Shown here: in pieces, positions 43,990-51,774 of the stretch
Layout: every line of letters starts with the position of its first letter
Numbering within the stretch: position 1 is the first letter of the stretch
Source: Mycobacterium sp. 852002-51057_SCH5723018
GTDB taxonomy: Bacteria > Actinomycetota > Actinomycetes > Mycobacteriales > Mycobacteriaceae
Direction of reading: 5' to 3'
Assembly (NCBI RefSeq): GCF_001667035.1
Contig: NZ_LZIR01000111.1
Span: 1-64,000 of the forward strand
Length of the DNA: 64,000 nucleotides
Program-made: the position numbers and the translations under genes
The notes under the pieces: generated by a model
The model's input: only the letters and a program-made list of their open reading frames with translations
Database searches by the model: none
Told to the model about the DNA's origin: nothing

Positions 43990-46941
43990 TTACAGGCGTC
44001 CCTCGCGGCGCAGCAAGTCCTGGGCGCTGAGGCCCGCGCCGCCCCCGCCGGCGCGGCGGCGCTGACGTGGGTTGTCGCCGTTCTCGCCTTGTCCGGGGGA
44101 GTTGAGCTGCTCGGTGGCCGTACCGGGGTCGTCGGCGTCTGAGCGCCTGATCGGCAGGGCGGTCGTGGGCTCGGCCGGGTCGGAGTTGTTATCGCCGGAG
44201 CGGTGGGTCGGGATCGGCATGGCCCGCGTCTCGCCGCTGGACGGCGGCGGTGGAGGTGCCGGGTGCGCCGGCGCGGGGGGCCGTGCGGTGGGCGGCGGGG
44301 TAGCGCCGGCCGGGCCGCGCGCCCCGGCGGGGCGCTCGTGGCCGGGTGTGCTCTGGTTGCCGGCGGCCGGGTTGGCGTTGGGGGGAACCGTGAGGCGCGT
44401 GGTCGGGGCTTGCGTCGGCTGGCTCGGCTGGGCCTGCAGCCGTGCGGTGTTCGCGGCGGCCGGCGTCGGCGGCTGCGCGGGCCGCGGCTCCGGCGGGGCG
44501 GCCGGGCGTGCCACCCGCGACGGCTCCAGCACGCCGGGATGCGTGGGGTCGTGCGGCGGGCGCGGCGTCGCGGCGACCAGGCTGGCCGCGGCGACCGGGG
44601 GCCGGGCGGGCCGCCCGTTGAGGGTCGGCCGCTTGCGTTCGTCGGGCAGGTCGATCTCGCCCAGCCCGAGCCGGTTCTGCAGGCGACGGGCCCAGCGCGG
44701 GGCCCACCAGCAGTCGTCGCCGAGCAACTTCATCACCGACGGCACCAGGAACATGCGGACCACGGTCGCATCCAGCAATAGCGCAGCCATCAGACCGAAG
44801 GCCAGGTACTTCATCAGCACCAGGTCGGAGAACACGAACGACGCGGCGACCACGGCGAGCACCAGCGCGGCGGCGGTGATCAGGCGGCCCGTGGTGGCGG
44901 TGCCGATCCGGATCGCCTCGGCTGTGGACATGCCGCGCTCGCGGGCTTCGACCATCCGGGACACCAGGAACACCTCGTAGTCGGTGGCCAGGCCGAAGCC
45001 CACCGCGACGACCAGCGCGATCAGCACCACCATCAGCGGTGTCGGCGTGAAGTTCAGCAATGTCGAGAAGTGCCCGTCGACGAAGATCCACGTCAGGATC
45101 CCCAAGGTGGAGCCCAGCGTCAGCGCGCTCATCACCACCGCCTTGATCGGCAGCACGAACGATCCGAACGCCAGGAACATCAACACAGTGGTGGCGCCGA
45201 GCAATAGGACCAGCATCAGCGGAGCCTTGTCGAACAAGCTGTGGATGCTGTCCTGCTCGAGGGCCGGCGTGCCGCCGACCAGGAGGCTGAGCCCCTTCGG
45301 TGGGTTTATCGCCCGCAGTTCGCTGATCTTCTTGGCGGCGTCATTGCGATTGGACAACCCGTTCTGGATCACCCGCACCGTGTCGTCTTTGGGCTGCGAC
45401 GTCCCGTTCGGTCCGTTGACGCAGGGATTGCCGGCGATCGTCGGGCATGGCCGCTCCTGCCACGTCTTGTCGGTAAACCCGGTGATCGGCGCGAGCTTGT
45501 TGCGGATGTCGGCGACCTGCTGATCGGTGACTTTGGTGTGGTTGTCGCTCTTGATCACGACCGTCAGCTGTTCGGTCCGGTACCCGGGGAACAGCTTGTC
45601 GAAGTGCTCCTGGGCAAGGCGCACGGAGTTGTTCGGCGGCAGGTACTTCTCGCTCATGCCCCCGAAGGACAGGTTGCCCAGCGGAATGACCAGCAGGATC
45701 ATGCCGACGGCGATCGGGATGGCGAACGCCAGCGGACGCTTCATCACGAAGTTGACGAGTTTGCCCCAGAAGCCGGCCTCGACCTCTTCGCGGGTCTTGG
45801 TCTTCTGCAGCCGGTCCGCGAGCCAGTTGAGGTAGGCGCGCGACACCTTCCAGTTCCGCAGGAACGGCACCCGGAACGCGGTTCGCACACCGAGCGCGTC
45901 GACGTGACGGCCGAGGATGCCCAGGCAGGCCGGCAGCAACGTGATCGACAGCAGCGCGGCGAGCCCCACCGCGGCGAAGATCGCGTAGGTCAGCGAGTGC
46001 ACGAAGCCCTGCGGCAACGCCAGCAGGCTGGCGCTCGAGGCGATGATCAGGACTGCCGAGAAGGTGACGGTGCGACCGGCGGTCATCACCGTGCGTCGCA
46101 CCGCGGCCTCGGTGTCGTAGCCCTCGGCGATTTCCTCCCGGAACCGGCTGACCACGAAAAGCCCGTAGTCGATGGCAATACCGAGGCCGATCAGCGAGAC
46201 CACCGGCTGGGCGAAATAGTGCACCGGCCCGAACATCGCGACGAACCGCAGGATGCCCAGCGCGCCCGCGATGCTCAGCCCGCCCACCATCACCGGCAGG
46301 CCGGCGGCGATCGCGCCGCCGAACACCAGGAACAGCACAATCGTGACGGCCGGCAGCGCGAGGACCTCCATGCGGCGCTGGTCGGTGGCGATGGTGCCGG
46401 TCAGGGCGTTGGCGATCGGCTCCAAGCCGGCGAGTTGGACCGTGCCGCCGTCGAGCTTCTGCAGGTCAGGCGCGATCGCCTTGTAGTTGTTGAGGATGGT
46501 GTCGTCGTCGTCGCCCTTCAGCGGGATGCTGACGAAGGTGTGCTTCTTGTCTTCGGTCGCCATCCCCTTGATCAACGGGGGCGCGTCGGCGGGGTTGGCC
46601 ACCGCCAGCCAGCCCGCCCACCCGACGACCTGGTCGGGATGGTCGTTCTTGAACTTGTTGAGCTCGCCGACGACCTTGTCGTGCCAGGCCGGGTCGTCGA
46701 CGGTCTTGCCGTCGGGGGCGGTGAAGGTGGCGACGATGTGGCTGGTGCGGTCGCGACCGTAGGTCTTGTCGCCCAACACCGAGGCCTTGACGGACTGGCT
46801 GCCGTCGTCGTAAAAACCGCTCTGCGTGACATGCTTTCCCAGGCTGAGCCCGAAGACGCCGCCGCCGAGGCACAGAGCCACCATGACCCCGATTACGATG
46901 TACCGGTAGCGGTACACAGTTCGACCCCACCAGGCGAACAC
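43990..46941 (-). CDS. mmpL3: Trehalose monomycolate flippase MmpL3
   Basis: A 983-residue essential RND-family transporter that moves trehalose monomycolate across the inner membrane. It has two periplasmic domains and 12 helices. The proton-relay Asp-Tyr pairs are in LIGLGIAIDYGLFVVSRFRE and VGFGLATDYEVFLVSRMVEA. The cytoplasmic C-terminal tail (about residues 750-983) is Pro/Ala-rich and contains TRRSDADDPGTATEQ-like acidic patches. It is longer than in M. tuberculosis (about 944), mainly in this tail. Start MFAWWGRTVYRYRY is standard. Confidence 0.97.
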   Translation of the reverse strand: MFAWWGRTVYRYRYIVIGVMVALCLGGGVFGLSLGKHVTQSGFYDDGSQSVKASVLGDKTYGRDRTSHIVATFTAPDGKTVDDPAWHDKVVGELNKFKNDHPDQVVGWAGWLAVANPADAPPLIKGMATEDKKHTFVSIPLKGDDDDTILNNYKAIAPDLQKLDGGTVQLAGLEPIANALTGTIATDQRRMEVLALPAVTIVLFLVFGGAIAAGLPVMVGGLSIAGALGILRFVAMFGPVHYFAQPVVSLIGLGIAIDYGLFVVSRFREEIAEGYDTEAAVRRTVMTAGRTVTFSAVLIIASSASLLALPQGFVHSLTYAIFAAVGLAALLSITLLPACLGILGRHVDALGVRTAFRVPFLRNWKVSRAYLNWLADRLQKTKTREEVEAGFWGKLVNFVMKRPLAFAIPIAVGMILLVIPLGNLSFGGMSEKYLPPNNSVRLAQEHFDKLFPGYRTEQLTVVIKSDNHTKVTDQQVADIRNKLAPITGFTDKTWQERPCPTIAGNPCVNGPNGTSQPKDDTVRVIQNGLSNRNDAAKKISELRAINPPKGLSLLVGGTPALEQDSIHSLFDKAPLMLVLLLGATTVLMFLAFGSFVLPIKAVVMSALTLGSTLGILTWIFVDGHFSTLLNFTPTPLMVVLIALVVAVGFGLATDYEVFLVSRMVEARERGMSTAEAIRIGTATTGRLITAAALVLAVVAASFVFSDLVLMKYLAFGLMAALLLDATVVRMFLVPSVMKLLGDDCWWAPRWARRLQNRLGLGEIDLPDERKRPTLNGRPARPPVAAASLVAATPRPPHDPTHPGVLEPSRVARPAAPPEPRPAQPPTPAAANTARLQAQPSQPTQAPTTRLTVPPNANPAAGNQSTPGHERPAGARGPAGATPPPTARPPAPAHPAPPPPPSSGETRAMPIPTHRSGDNNSDPAEPTTALPIRRSDADDPGTATEQLNSPGQGENGDNPRQRRRAGGGGAGLSAQDLLRREGRL

Positions 46942-46990
46942 GTGAGCTCCTTACTGGATCGAATGTGACCCGCGCATTGGCTTCCCAGTC

Positions 46991-47704
46991 TCACACACGC
47001 GTGATCAACAGGGCGGACAGCGGCCGGAACGGCTGCAGCCACGCCCCCTGGTCAGGCAGCGAATCTAGCCCGATTCGCGGCAACGGCTCCCGGAACACAC
47101 CCGCGATGTCTTCCAGGTCAACGAAGTCCAAGGTATCCGACGCTAGCGCCCAACTCGAATGTTCGCGAAATCCGATCACCTGAACACCGACCCCGGTGCG
47201 TGCGATTTCTTCCAGCGGTTGACGGAACGCCTGCCCGTCGGCGGAGGCCACGACCAGCGCCGCCAGCCCCTCGCTACGGCGCCGTTCGATATGCGCCAGC
47301 ATGTCGCGGTCGACGTCGCTGTCCTCATCGATCTTCGGCTTGGCGAAGACCGCGAACCCGACGTTTCGCAGCGCGTCCACCCAGGGCCGGACGACGTCGG
47401 CGCTGCCCGGCGCGATGTTGGTGAAGACGGTGGCCTCGGGTTCGATCACGACGCCCGGGCGGCTGGCGCTGACCTCCGCCGTGCGCGCCAGCAGCCACCG
47501 GCCGAGCGCGTCGAAGCGCGGGCGCTCGAGCGCCGTCGGCCGGCGGCCGAGGATGGATCCCAGGCCCATGTCGAGGTTGGGCGCGTCCCACACCAGCAGG
47601 ACGCGCCCGCCCGGGGTGGAGAAGCTGTTCAGGCCCTCGGCCGACAGGACCGCCGGCGATTCGAGGGATTCCGGTGCTGCTGTGGTCTCTTCCGTCAGGC
47701 TCAT
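46991..47704 (-). CDS. NYN/PIN-like domain protein (Rv0207c type)
   Basis: A 237-residue protein whose layout matches the NYN (PIN-like nuclease) fold. An acidic residue follows the first strand (RVLLVWDAPNLDMGLG), acidic residues occupy the middle (KPKIDEDSDVDRDMLAHIE) and a third site is LVVASADGQAFRQPLEE. These would be metal ligands of an RNase active site. It lies between mmpL3 and trmB and overlaps trmB by four bases, as in M. tuberculosis. Enzyme activity is inferred from fold only. Confidence 0.85.
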   Translation of the reverse strand: MSLTEETTAAPESLESPAVLSAEGLNSFSTPGGRVLLVWDAPNLDMGLGSILGRRPTALERPRFDALGRWLLARTAEVSASRPGVVIEPEATVFTNIAPGSADVVRPWVDALRNVGFAVFAKPKIDEDSDVDRDMLAHIERRRSEGLAALVVASADGQAFRQPLEEIARTGVGVQVIGFREHSSWALASDTLDFVDLEDIAGVFREPLPRIGLDSLPDQGAWLQPFRPLSALLITRV

Positions 47705-48486
47705 GCTCGTCGCCTACTCCAAATGAATTCGGTCACGGCGCTGCCCGCTTCTTGGGCCTTGGTCTCGTACTTGGTGGTGGGGCGGACGACCGAGATCGGC
47801 AGCCGGCTGTCCGGGCCCGCGCGGCACAGCCGCGGTTCGGCGTCGCCGACCTCGCTGATCTGCTCGGCGTAGCCGGCGTGGTCCGTCGCGGCGTGCAGGA
47901 CACCACCAGGGAGTAACCGGTCGGCGATCAGGCCAATCGTGCTGGATTGCAGGAAGCGGCGTTTGTGGTGGCGGGCCTTGGGCCACGGATCGGGAAAGAA
48001 GACCCGAACCCCGATCAGCGAGGCCGGTGCAATGAGATGCGCCAACACGTCGATCGCGTTTCCGTGGATCAACCGGATGTTGTCAACCCCTTCGCGGTCG
48101 ATCGCGGTTAGCAGCTGCGCCAGGCCGCGCCGGTAGACCTCGACCGCGATCACGTCGACGCCGGGCTCGTCCTTGGCCATCGCCAGCGTGGATATGCCGC
48201 TGCCGCAACCGATTTCGAGCACCACCGGCGCCTGACGGCCGAACCAGGCACCGGTGTCAAGCGGTTGGCGATCCCCGGAGCCAGCGCCCAGCGAGAGGCC
48301 CAGTGTTGGCCACAGCCGCTCCCAGGTCTCGCGTTGGCCACCGGAAAGGGTGGACCGCCGCGAGCGGAAACTCGAGGCGGGGAGCCGACGATGTTCTTCG
48401 GTACCCAGGCCAGCCCCCACCTCCGCCGGCGCGTCGGGACACGTCCCGACCCCGGGTTGCGCATGCATTTGTCCATGGTGGCCCAT
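47701..48486 (-). CDS. trmB: tRNA (guanine-N7-)-methyltransferase TrmB
   Basis: A 261-residue methyltransferase forming m7G46 in tRNA. The SAM motif is PVVLEIGCGSGISTLAMA and the family signature VRVFFPDPWPKARHHKRRF. ATG 48486 (MGHHGQMHAQPG) is chosen from similarity to the M. tuberculosis start; a TTG at 48528 would add 14 residues but would place the start inside the candidate attachment site. The integrated element begins about 35 bp upstream of this start and so replaces the native upstream promoter region. Confidence 0.93.
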   Translation of the reverse strand: MGHHGQMHAQPGVGTCPDAPAEVGAGLGTEEHRRLPASSFRSRRSTLSGGQRETWERLWPTLGLSLGAGSGDRQPLDTGAWFGRQAPVVLEIGCGSGISTLAMAKDEPGVDVIAVEVYRRGLAQLLTAIDREGVDNIRLIHGNAIDVLAHLIAPASLIGVRVFFPDPWPKARHHKRRFLQSSTIGLIADRLLPGGVLHAATDHAGYAEQISEVGDAEPRLCRAGPDSRLPISVVRPTTKYETKAQEAGSAVTEFIWSRRRA

Positions 48487-48520
48487 GAACCGCCGGTGTA
48501 GCCGCCCCTGGTCCAGATTG

Positions 48521-48538
48521 ATACCCAACAGTTGCCTT
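48521..48538 (+). other. Candidate attL site of the integrated element
   Basis: ATACCCAACAGTTGCCTT here and ATACCCAACTTTTGCCTT at 58021-58038 match at 16 of 18 bases in the same orientation. They bracket all the phage-like genes. The two mismatches split the match into a 9-bp and a 7-bp identical block, either of which could be the crossover core. The site lies just upstream of trmB. Confidence 0.55.
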
Positions 48539-48646
48539 GAGACCGGGCTCCTGCTGTATAGGGGGAGGGGGAAACGCCTCGTGCAGCGCGAGCGTATCCG
48601 CAGAAATATTTGGTACTAGCTTCCGGCCCGCAGAGCGCAGACGAAG

Positions 48647-48680
48647 GCCAGCCCCGCCGAGTTAGCTGGGCGGGGCTGGC
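48647..48680 (-). terminator. Intrinsic terminator of the leftmost element operon
   Basis: A perfect 12-bp stem, GCCAGCCCCGCC (48647-48658) with GGCGGGGCTGGC (48669-48680), and a 10-base loop. It lies 7 bp beyond the stop codon of the small membrane protein at 48687. No long U run follows, as is common in mycobacteria. Confidence 0.8.
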
Positions 48681-48686
48681 TAGTGG

Positions 48687-48974
48687 TTACAGGCCGTAGA
48701 TGCCTCGCGGGTCGCCCAGCGTGACGAGGAGGTCCTCGGCGTCGGCGCGGGCGGATAGCTGGGCCTCACGAGCCCGCCGTGCCTCGTTCGCAGTGACGGT
48801 GGCCCGGTAGCCGTGCCAGCCTGCCCGGAGGGCTACGGCGACGACTGCGGCGACGGTCACGAGGACCGGGTGCGCCTGGACGAACGCGATCACGAGCAGG
48901 ATCGCCGCGACCCACCGAAAGGTGCGGAACTTCACGGCGAGAACCAAGCCGAGGAGGAGCGAGACGGTGATCAT
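48687..48974 (-). CDS. Small membrane protein of the element
   Basis: A 95-residue protein with hydrophobic helices at about residues 2-17 (MITVSLLLGLVLAVKF) and 20-50 (VAAILLVIAFVQAHPVLVTV), then a charged helical tail (EARRAREAQLSARADAEDLL). The ATG at 48974 overlaps a TGA of the frame that starts at 49045, in an ATGA junction. The same frame is open upstream to 49232, so a 181-residue read-through product is formally possible. Function unknown; it is the last gene before the terminator. Confidence 0.65.
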   Translation of the reverse strand: MITVSLLLGLVLAVKFRTFRWVAAILLVIAFVQAHPVLVTVAAVVAVALRAGWHGYRATVTANEARRAREAQLSARADAEDLLVTLGDPRGIYGL

Positions 48975-49232
48975 GCGAGCAACCACGATTCGCTCTGCTC
49001 GATGTCGTCGAGCGCCCGGTCGATGGACTCCAACTCGGCCGACATCTCCCCGGAGGAGCCGGGTGAGCTCCCTCCGGCGGGCCGCGAGCTTCCAGCGGCG
49101 GGCCGCGAGCGCATGCAGGAGCACCTCGCGTTCCTTCGGACTGAGCTGGTCTCCGTCCAGGGCGGTGCCGGCCGGATGGCGCAGCCTCGCGGCGGCCTTC
49201 GCGGTGAACGGATCGGTGGTGGTCGTGGTCAT
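48971..49232 (-). CDS. Small coiled-coil protein of the element, possibly frameshifted
   Basis: From ATG 49232 (GAGAGGGG upstream) the frame reads MTTTTTDPFTAKAAARLRHP and continues as a helical sequence to about 49046 (AARRRELTRLLRG). Beyond that point the downstream frame looks non-coding (Arg/His/Gly-rich). A shifted frame instead gives MSAELESIDRALDDIEQSES and WLLA then TGA (48971), which continues the helical character and makes an ATGA overlap with the membrane gene. Either two small genes (49232 leftward, and 49045-48971) or one gene of about 86 residues with a frameshift near 49046-49050 is likely. Function unknown. Confidence 0.5.
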
Positions 49233-49475
49233 GGTTTCCCCTCTCGTTCGGGGCCGGTCCTCTCCGGCCCTTCAAGGAGACTAGGTCGGGCGAACGATAA
49301 AAAGGGCGATAACCTGCGAAAACGCGGCCATCGGCAAACGCGGATACGGCTGCCCAGCGGCGCGACTTACAAATCTACGACTCGCCGGGTCGCACCTTCC
49401 CCAAAAGGACCTTTCAGCGGATATCTTCACCACCTCGGCCCCACACGGGGGCCGGAGAAACGGAAGGAAACCACG

Positions 49476-49766
49476 ATGACCGACAAAACCTATGCCTCCC
49501 GGATAACCGGCGAACGCTATCCCTCCCCCAAGGTCGCAAGTATCAGTGATTGGTGGGCTGAGCAGCAGCAGGAAGCAGCGGAAGCTGCCGACGAGATCGC
49601 CAAGGAAGAGGCCCACGCGATCGCCAAGGAAGAGGCCCACGAGGCCGCCAAGGAAGAGGCCAAGGAAGCGTACGACGACGCCTACAAGGAGGCGTACGAG
49701 GAGGCCTACAAGGAGGCGTACGAGCGGGCCTACGCCGAGGAAACGGCGAAGCGGTCACGCGCATGA
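49476..49766 (+). CDS. Ala/Glu-rich helical protein, first gene of the rightward cassette
   Basis: A 96-residue protein. The N-terminus MTDKTYASRITGERYPSPKV is followed by SISDWWAEQQQEAAEAADE and repeats of the type KEEAHE and AYKEAYEE, predicted to be one long helix or coiled coil. GGAAGGAAA lies seven bases before the ATG. The stop overlaps the next ATG (ATGA). It is divergent from the small leftward genes and opposite to the rest of the element. No function recognised; a cargo or structural role is open. Confidence 0.72.
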   Translation: MTDKTYASRITGERYPSPKVASISDWWAEQQQEAAEAADEIAKEEAHAIAKEEAHEAAKEEAKEAYDDAYKEAYEEAYKEAYERAYAEETAKRSRA

Positions 49767-50035
49767 GTAAGCGTGGGGATAAGGGCAGGGGCAAGCGACG
49801 GAAGGGCGACGACCAGTTCCGCGCGAAAGCGAAGGCAACGCACCTGTGGGACAACATGACCGCCGGCCTGCAGCAGATAGCGGAGGTGCGGAAAGAGGCC
49901 GAGGAAGCGGGGTTAGAGATGCCGGACGATGTACGTCAGCAGCTCGTCGGCATACGACAGCTCCTGCACGACAACGGCCTCCCATGGGAGGAGATCGACG
50001 CGACGCCGGGACTGCACCTGCCGTCAGGCGGGTAG
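49763..50035 (+). CDS. Small basic hypothetical protein of the cassette
   Basis: A 90-residue protein with a strongly basic N-terminus (MSKRGDKGRGKRRKGDDQF), an amphipathic middle helix (AGLQQIAEVRKEAEEAG) and LEMPDDVRQQLVGIRQLLHD. Coupled to the preceding gene by an ATGA overlap. The basic start could contact nucleic acid; no family is recognised. Confidence 0.68.
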   Translation: MSKRGDKGRGKRRKGDDQFRAKAKATHLWDNMTAGLQQIAEVRKEAEEAGLEMPDDVRQQLVGIRQLLHDNGLPWEEIDATPGLHLPSGG

Positions 50036-50069
50036 CTAGAGCGTAGGTATTGAGTTTGGCGCGGGCGGC

Positions 50070-50084
50070 GTGCACACTGTGCAC
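50070..50084. promoter_or_regulatory. Perfect 15-bp palindrome upstream of the ANTAR gene
   Basis: GTGCACA-C-TGTGCAC, 7-bp arms around one base, lies in the 78-bp gap between the basic protein gene and the ANTAR-domain gene. Its location suggests an operator. No other exact copy was noticed in the window by eye. Confidence 0.6.
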
Positions 50085-50113
50085 AAATTACCCCTTCAAG
50101 AAAGCCGGAGCGG

Positions 50114-50365
50114 GTGGTATCGGTGGCACCGAACGAGCGCATCGAGCAGGGCGCCGTGGCGCTTCTCACGGAACACTTCCAGTTGGATGACGAACAGGCG
50201 CTAGGGGTGCTGCGCAAGCTGGCGGAGCGCGCCGAGATGCCAATACGCGAGGTCGCGGAGCTGTTGATCGACCGCGACAAGCTGGGCCGGAAAACTGGGC
50301 GGGACAACCTGCTGGCCGTGTACCTAACCGACGAACGTATGAACCCACGGCAGGGCGATAGATAA
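50114..50365 (+). CDS. Small ANTAR-domain protein (predicted RNA-binding antiterminator)
   Basis: An 83-residue protein that is essentially one ANTAR domain: IEQGAVALLTEHFQLDDEQA then LGVLRKLAERAEMPIREVAE, matching the family pattern (Ala at the first helix, deA..L...A, dvA). ANTAR domains bind paired RNA hairpins and prevent termination, as in AmiR and NasR, and are normally attached to sensor domains. Here none is attached. The GTG at 50114 or one at 50123 may start it. Domain assignment is by pattern only. Confidence 0.65.
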   Translation: MVSVAPNERIEQGAVALLTEHFQLDDEQALGVLRKLAERAEMPIREVAELLIDRDKLGRKTGRDNLLAVYLTDERMNPRQGDR

Positions 50366-50391
50366 CTCGCCCACGTCATCCATCGTTCCTC

Positions 50392-50455
50392 TTACAGGGG
50401 CTCAGGGTCGCGGTCGTACCGGAACCGGCCCCGGTACTCGTCCAGAGAGAGGACC
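50392..50455 (-). pseudogene. Orphan copy of the terminase-like C-terminal tail
   Basis: Read leftward this stretch encodes VLSLDEYRGRFRYDRDPEPL and then TAA. It matches the end of the gene at 50787 (VLSLDAYRGRFQDDRDPRPL); 45 of 51 bases are identical between 50405-50455 and 50800-50850. It lies directly after the stop of the 99-residue gene at 50456 but in another frame. It looks like the remnant of a second related gene, or the tail that the 99-residue protein lost by frameshift. Confidence 0.6.
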
Positions 50456-50755
50456 CTATTCCGGATCGGTCTCCGACTCCCCTAATCGGTAGTCCTCATC
50501 TCGGGCTCGCCTGTCGGCCAACGCCGCAAGCTCGTGAGCGGCGGCACCCTCCGGATCGTTCAACGCGGCCCGATCGTGGGCCAGCGCCGCATTTTCGTGC
50601 GCCTTAGCGGCGGAGACATGCGCCGCCCGAGCCCGCTCATGCGCCAGTTCGACATCGACTGCTGACACCGGCCGCCCGGACCGAAGCTCAGCCAAGCGAA
50701 CCTTTAGTTCCTCAACTCGCTCCCTGGCCCGCTCAGCGCGGGACGGCTCGGCCAT
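50456..50755 (-). CDS. Helical Ala/His-repeat protein of the element
   Basis: A 99-residue protein, MAEPSRAERARERVEELKVR at the start, then LAHERARAAH, AAKAHENAALAHDRAAL and EGAAAHELAAL, a heptad-like Ala/His repeat predicted to be helical. It lies 31 bp downstream of the terminase-like gene on the same strand. A detached out-of-frame tail follows at 50392-50455. Function unknown. Confidence 0.65.
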   Translation of the reverse strand: MAEPSRAERARERVEELKVRLAELRSGRPVSAVDVELAHERARAAHVSAAKAHENAALAHDRAALNDPEGAAAHELAALADRRARDEDYRLGESETDPE

Positions 50756-50786
50756 TCGGCAAGCCTACGCAGCGTCCACGTAATTC

Positions 50787-51239
50787 TCAGAGTGGTCTGG
50801 GGTCGCGGTCGTCCTGGAACCGGCCCCGGTACGCATCGAGGGAGAGGACCGGAGCCGCCTGATCGCCCGGCATGCCGGGGTCGTCCTCCGCGCCCCGAAT
50901 GCCAAGGAGCCCGTAGAAGCGGGCCTGCTGCTCCAGTAGCCGCCTACAGTTTTCCCACGCCTTGAGCTGCTGCGGGTCACCGGAATCCAACGCCCTTGGC
51001 ATCAACCGGGATAACAGCAGTTCCGTCCGGAGCACGTAAACCTTGCGGGCCTCCTCGGAGAGCACCTGCCGGTCCGGGCCGTCGAGGGTGAGCTGGCGGC
51101 GGATGGCCTGATCGACAGCCTTCCGCGATAGCTGGATCTTCGGATGCTTCGCGATGTCGGTGATGGTCGCCCCGGTCAGGAACAGCCGGAGTATTCGGGC
51201 ATCCCGAAGCTTCCGGTCGGCTGCATCAACACGCGGCAT
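50787..51239 (-). CDS. Terminase-small-subunit-like HTH protein
   Basis: A 150-residue protein. The N-terminal HTH-like region reads ARILRLFLTGATITDIAKHP and KIQLSRKAVDQAIRRQL; the middle is helical (VYVLRTELLLSRLMPRALDS) and the tail is LSLDAYRGRFQDDRDPRPL. This arrangement, together with its place in a small phage-like element that has a capsid gene, suggests a small terminase subunit or a related DNA-packaging/regulatory protein. ATG 51239 (MPRVDAADRK) is preferred to a start 15 codons upstream. A plain transcription regulator is the alternative. Confidence 0.6.
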   Translation of the reverse strand: MPRVDAADRKLRDARILRLFLTGATITDIAKHPKIQLSRKAVDQAIRRQLTLDGPDRQVLSEEARKVYVLRTELLLSRLMPRALDSGDPQQLKAWENCRRLLEQQARFYGLLGIRGAEDDPGMPGDQAAPVLSLDAYRGRFQDDRDPRPL

Positions 51240-51774
51240 ACCCCAAGTGTGAGGCCAAGATTGGCGAAACTCGCAAAGTCGCACGGTGTGGCGTCAAACC
51301 CCTTAAAGCCAGCGGAGATTCAACACCCTAAAACGCCTGGTCAACGACCCTTTTTAGCGTATCGGAAACACCAAGTGCCAGAAGGCATTAAACCGCGACA
51401 ATCGGGGAGGGATGCCCGGTGCCTTATGCAGTCGGGCGATCGCGCCCTCGCTAGATATTTTGGGCGCCCCGCCCCCAACGGGTGGGGTGCACTGTGTGGG
51501 CCGACCGAGGGGCAAGTCTGTGCGGATCGGGACGGCCGGAGCCGCTTTCTTGACCACCGGCCGTGCCCGATCCCCGGTCCATTGCTACCGATCTGGTCAC
51601 GCTGAACCGTTCCCCCACCACGGGGCATTTGGATGGGGTGCGGGCATGACCGGCGAGGAGGACCCGGTGAGGAGTCCTCGGCCCTCCTCGGGTGTGGCCC
51701 CCAGTGCGGTCACGCCCACACCCCGCTCGCCACCGCCCAGGGGAGGTTAAATTCCGGGACGGCGGCGAGGGCTT
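51240..51774. other. Gene-poor 535-bp stretch inside the element
   Basis: No convincing gene is seen on either strand. A 67-codon leftward frame (51354-51557, MVKKAAPAVPIRTDLPLG) is the least unlikely, but it has no good ribosome-binding site. The part at 51240-51350 is AT-richer and probably holds the promoter of the terminase-like gene. In related satellites this position carries packaging or HNH genes, so a deletion scar is possible. Confidence 0.5.

Noticed and set aside
45241..46968. Rightward frame of 575 codons opposite mmpL3
   Set aside because: Shadow frame of mmpL3, with no domain and a His/Arg/Gln-rich mirror composition.
51354..51557. 67-codon leftward frame in the element gap
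   Set aside because: No ribosome-binding site, Pro-rich composition and no coupling to neighbours; kept only as a weak possibility in the gap entry.
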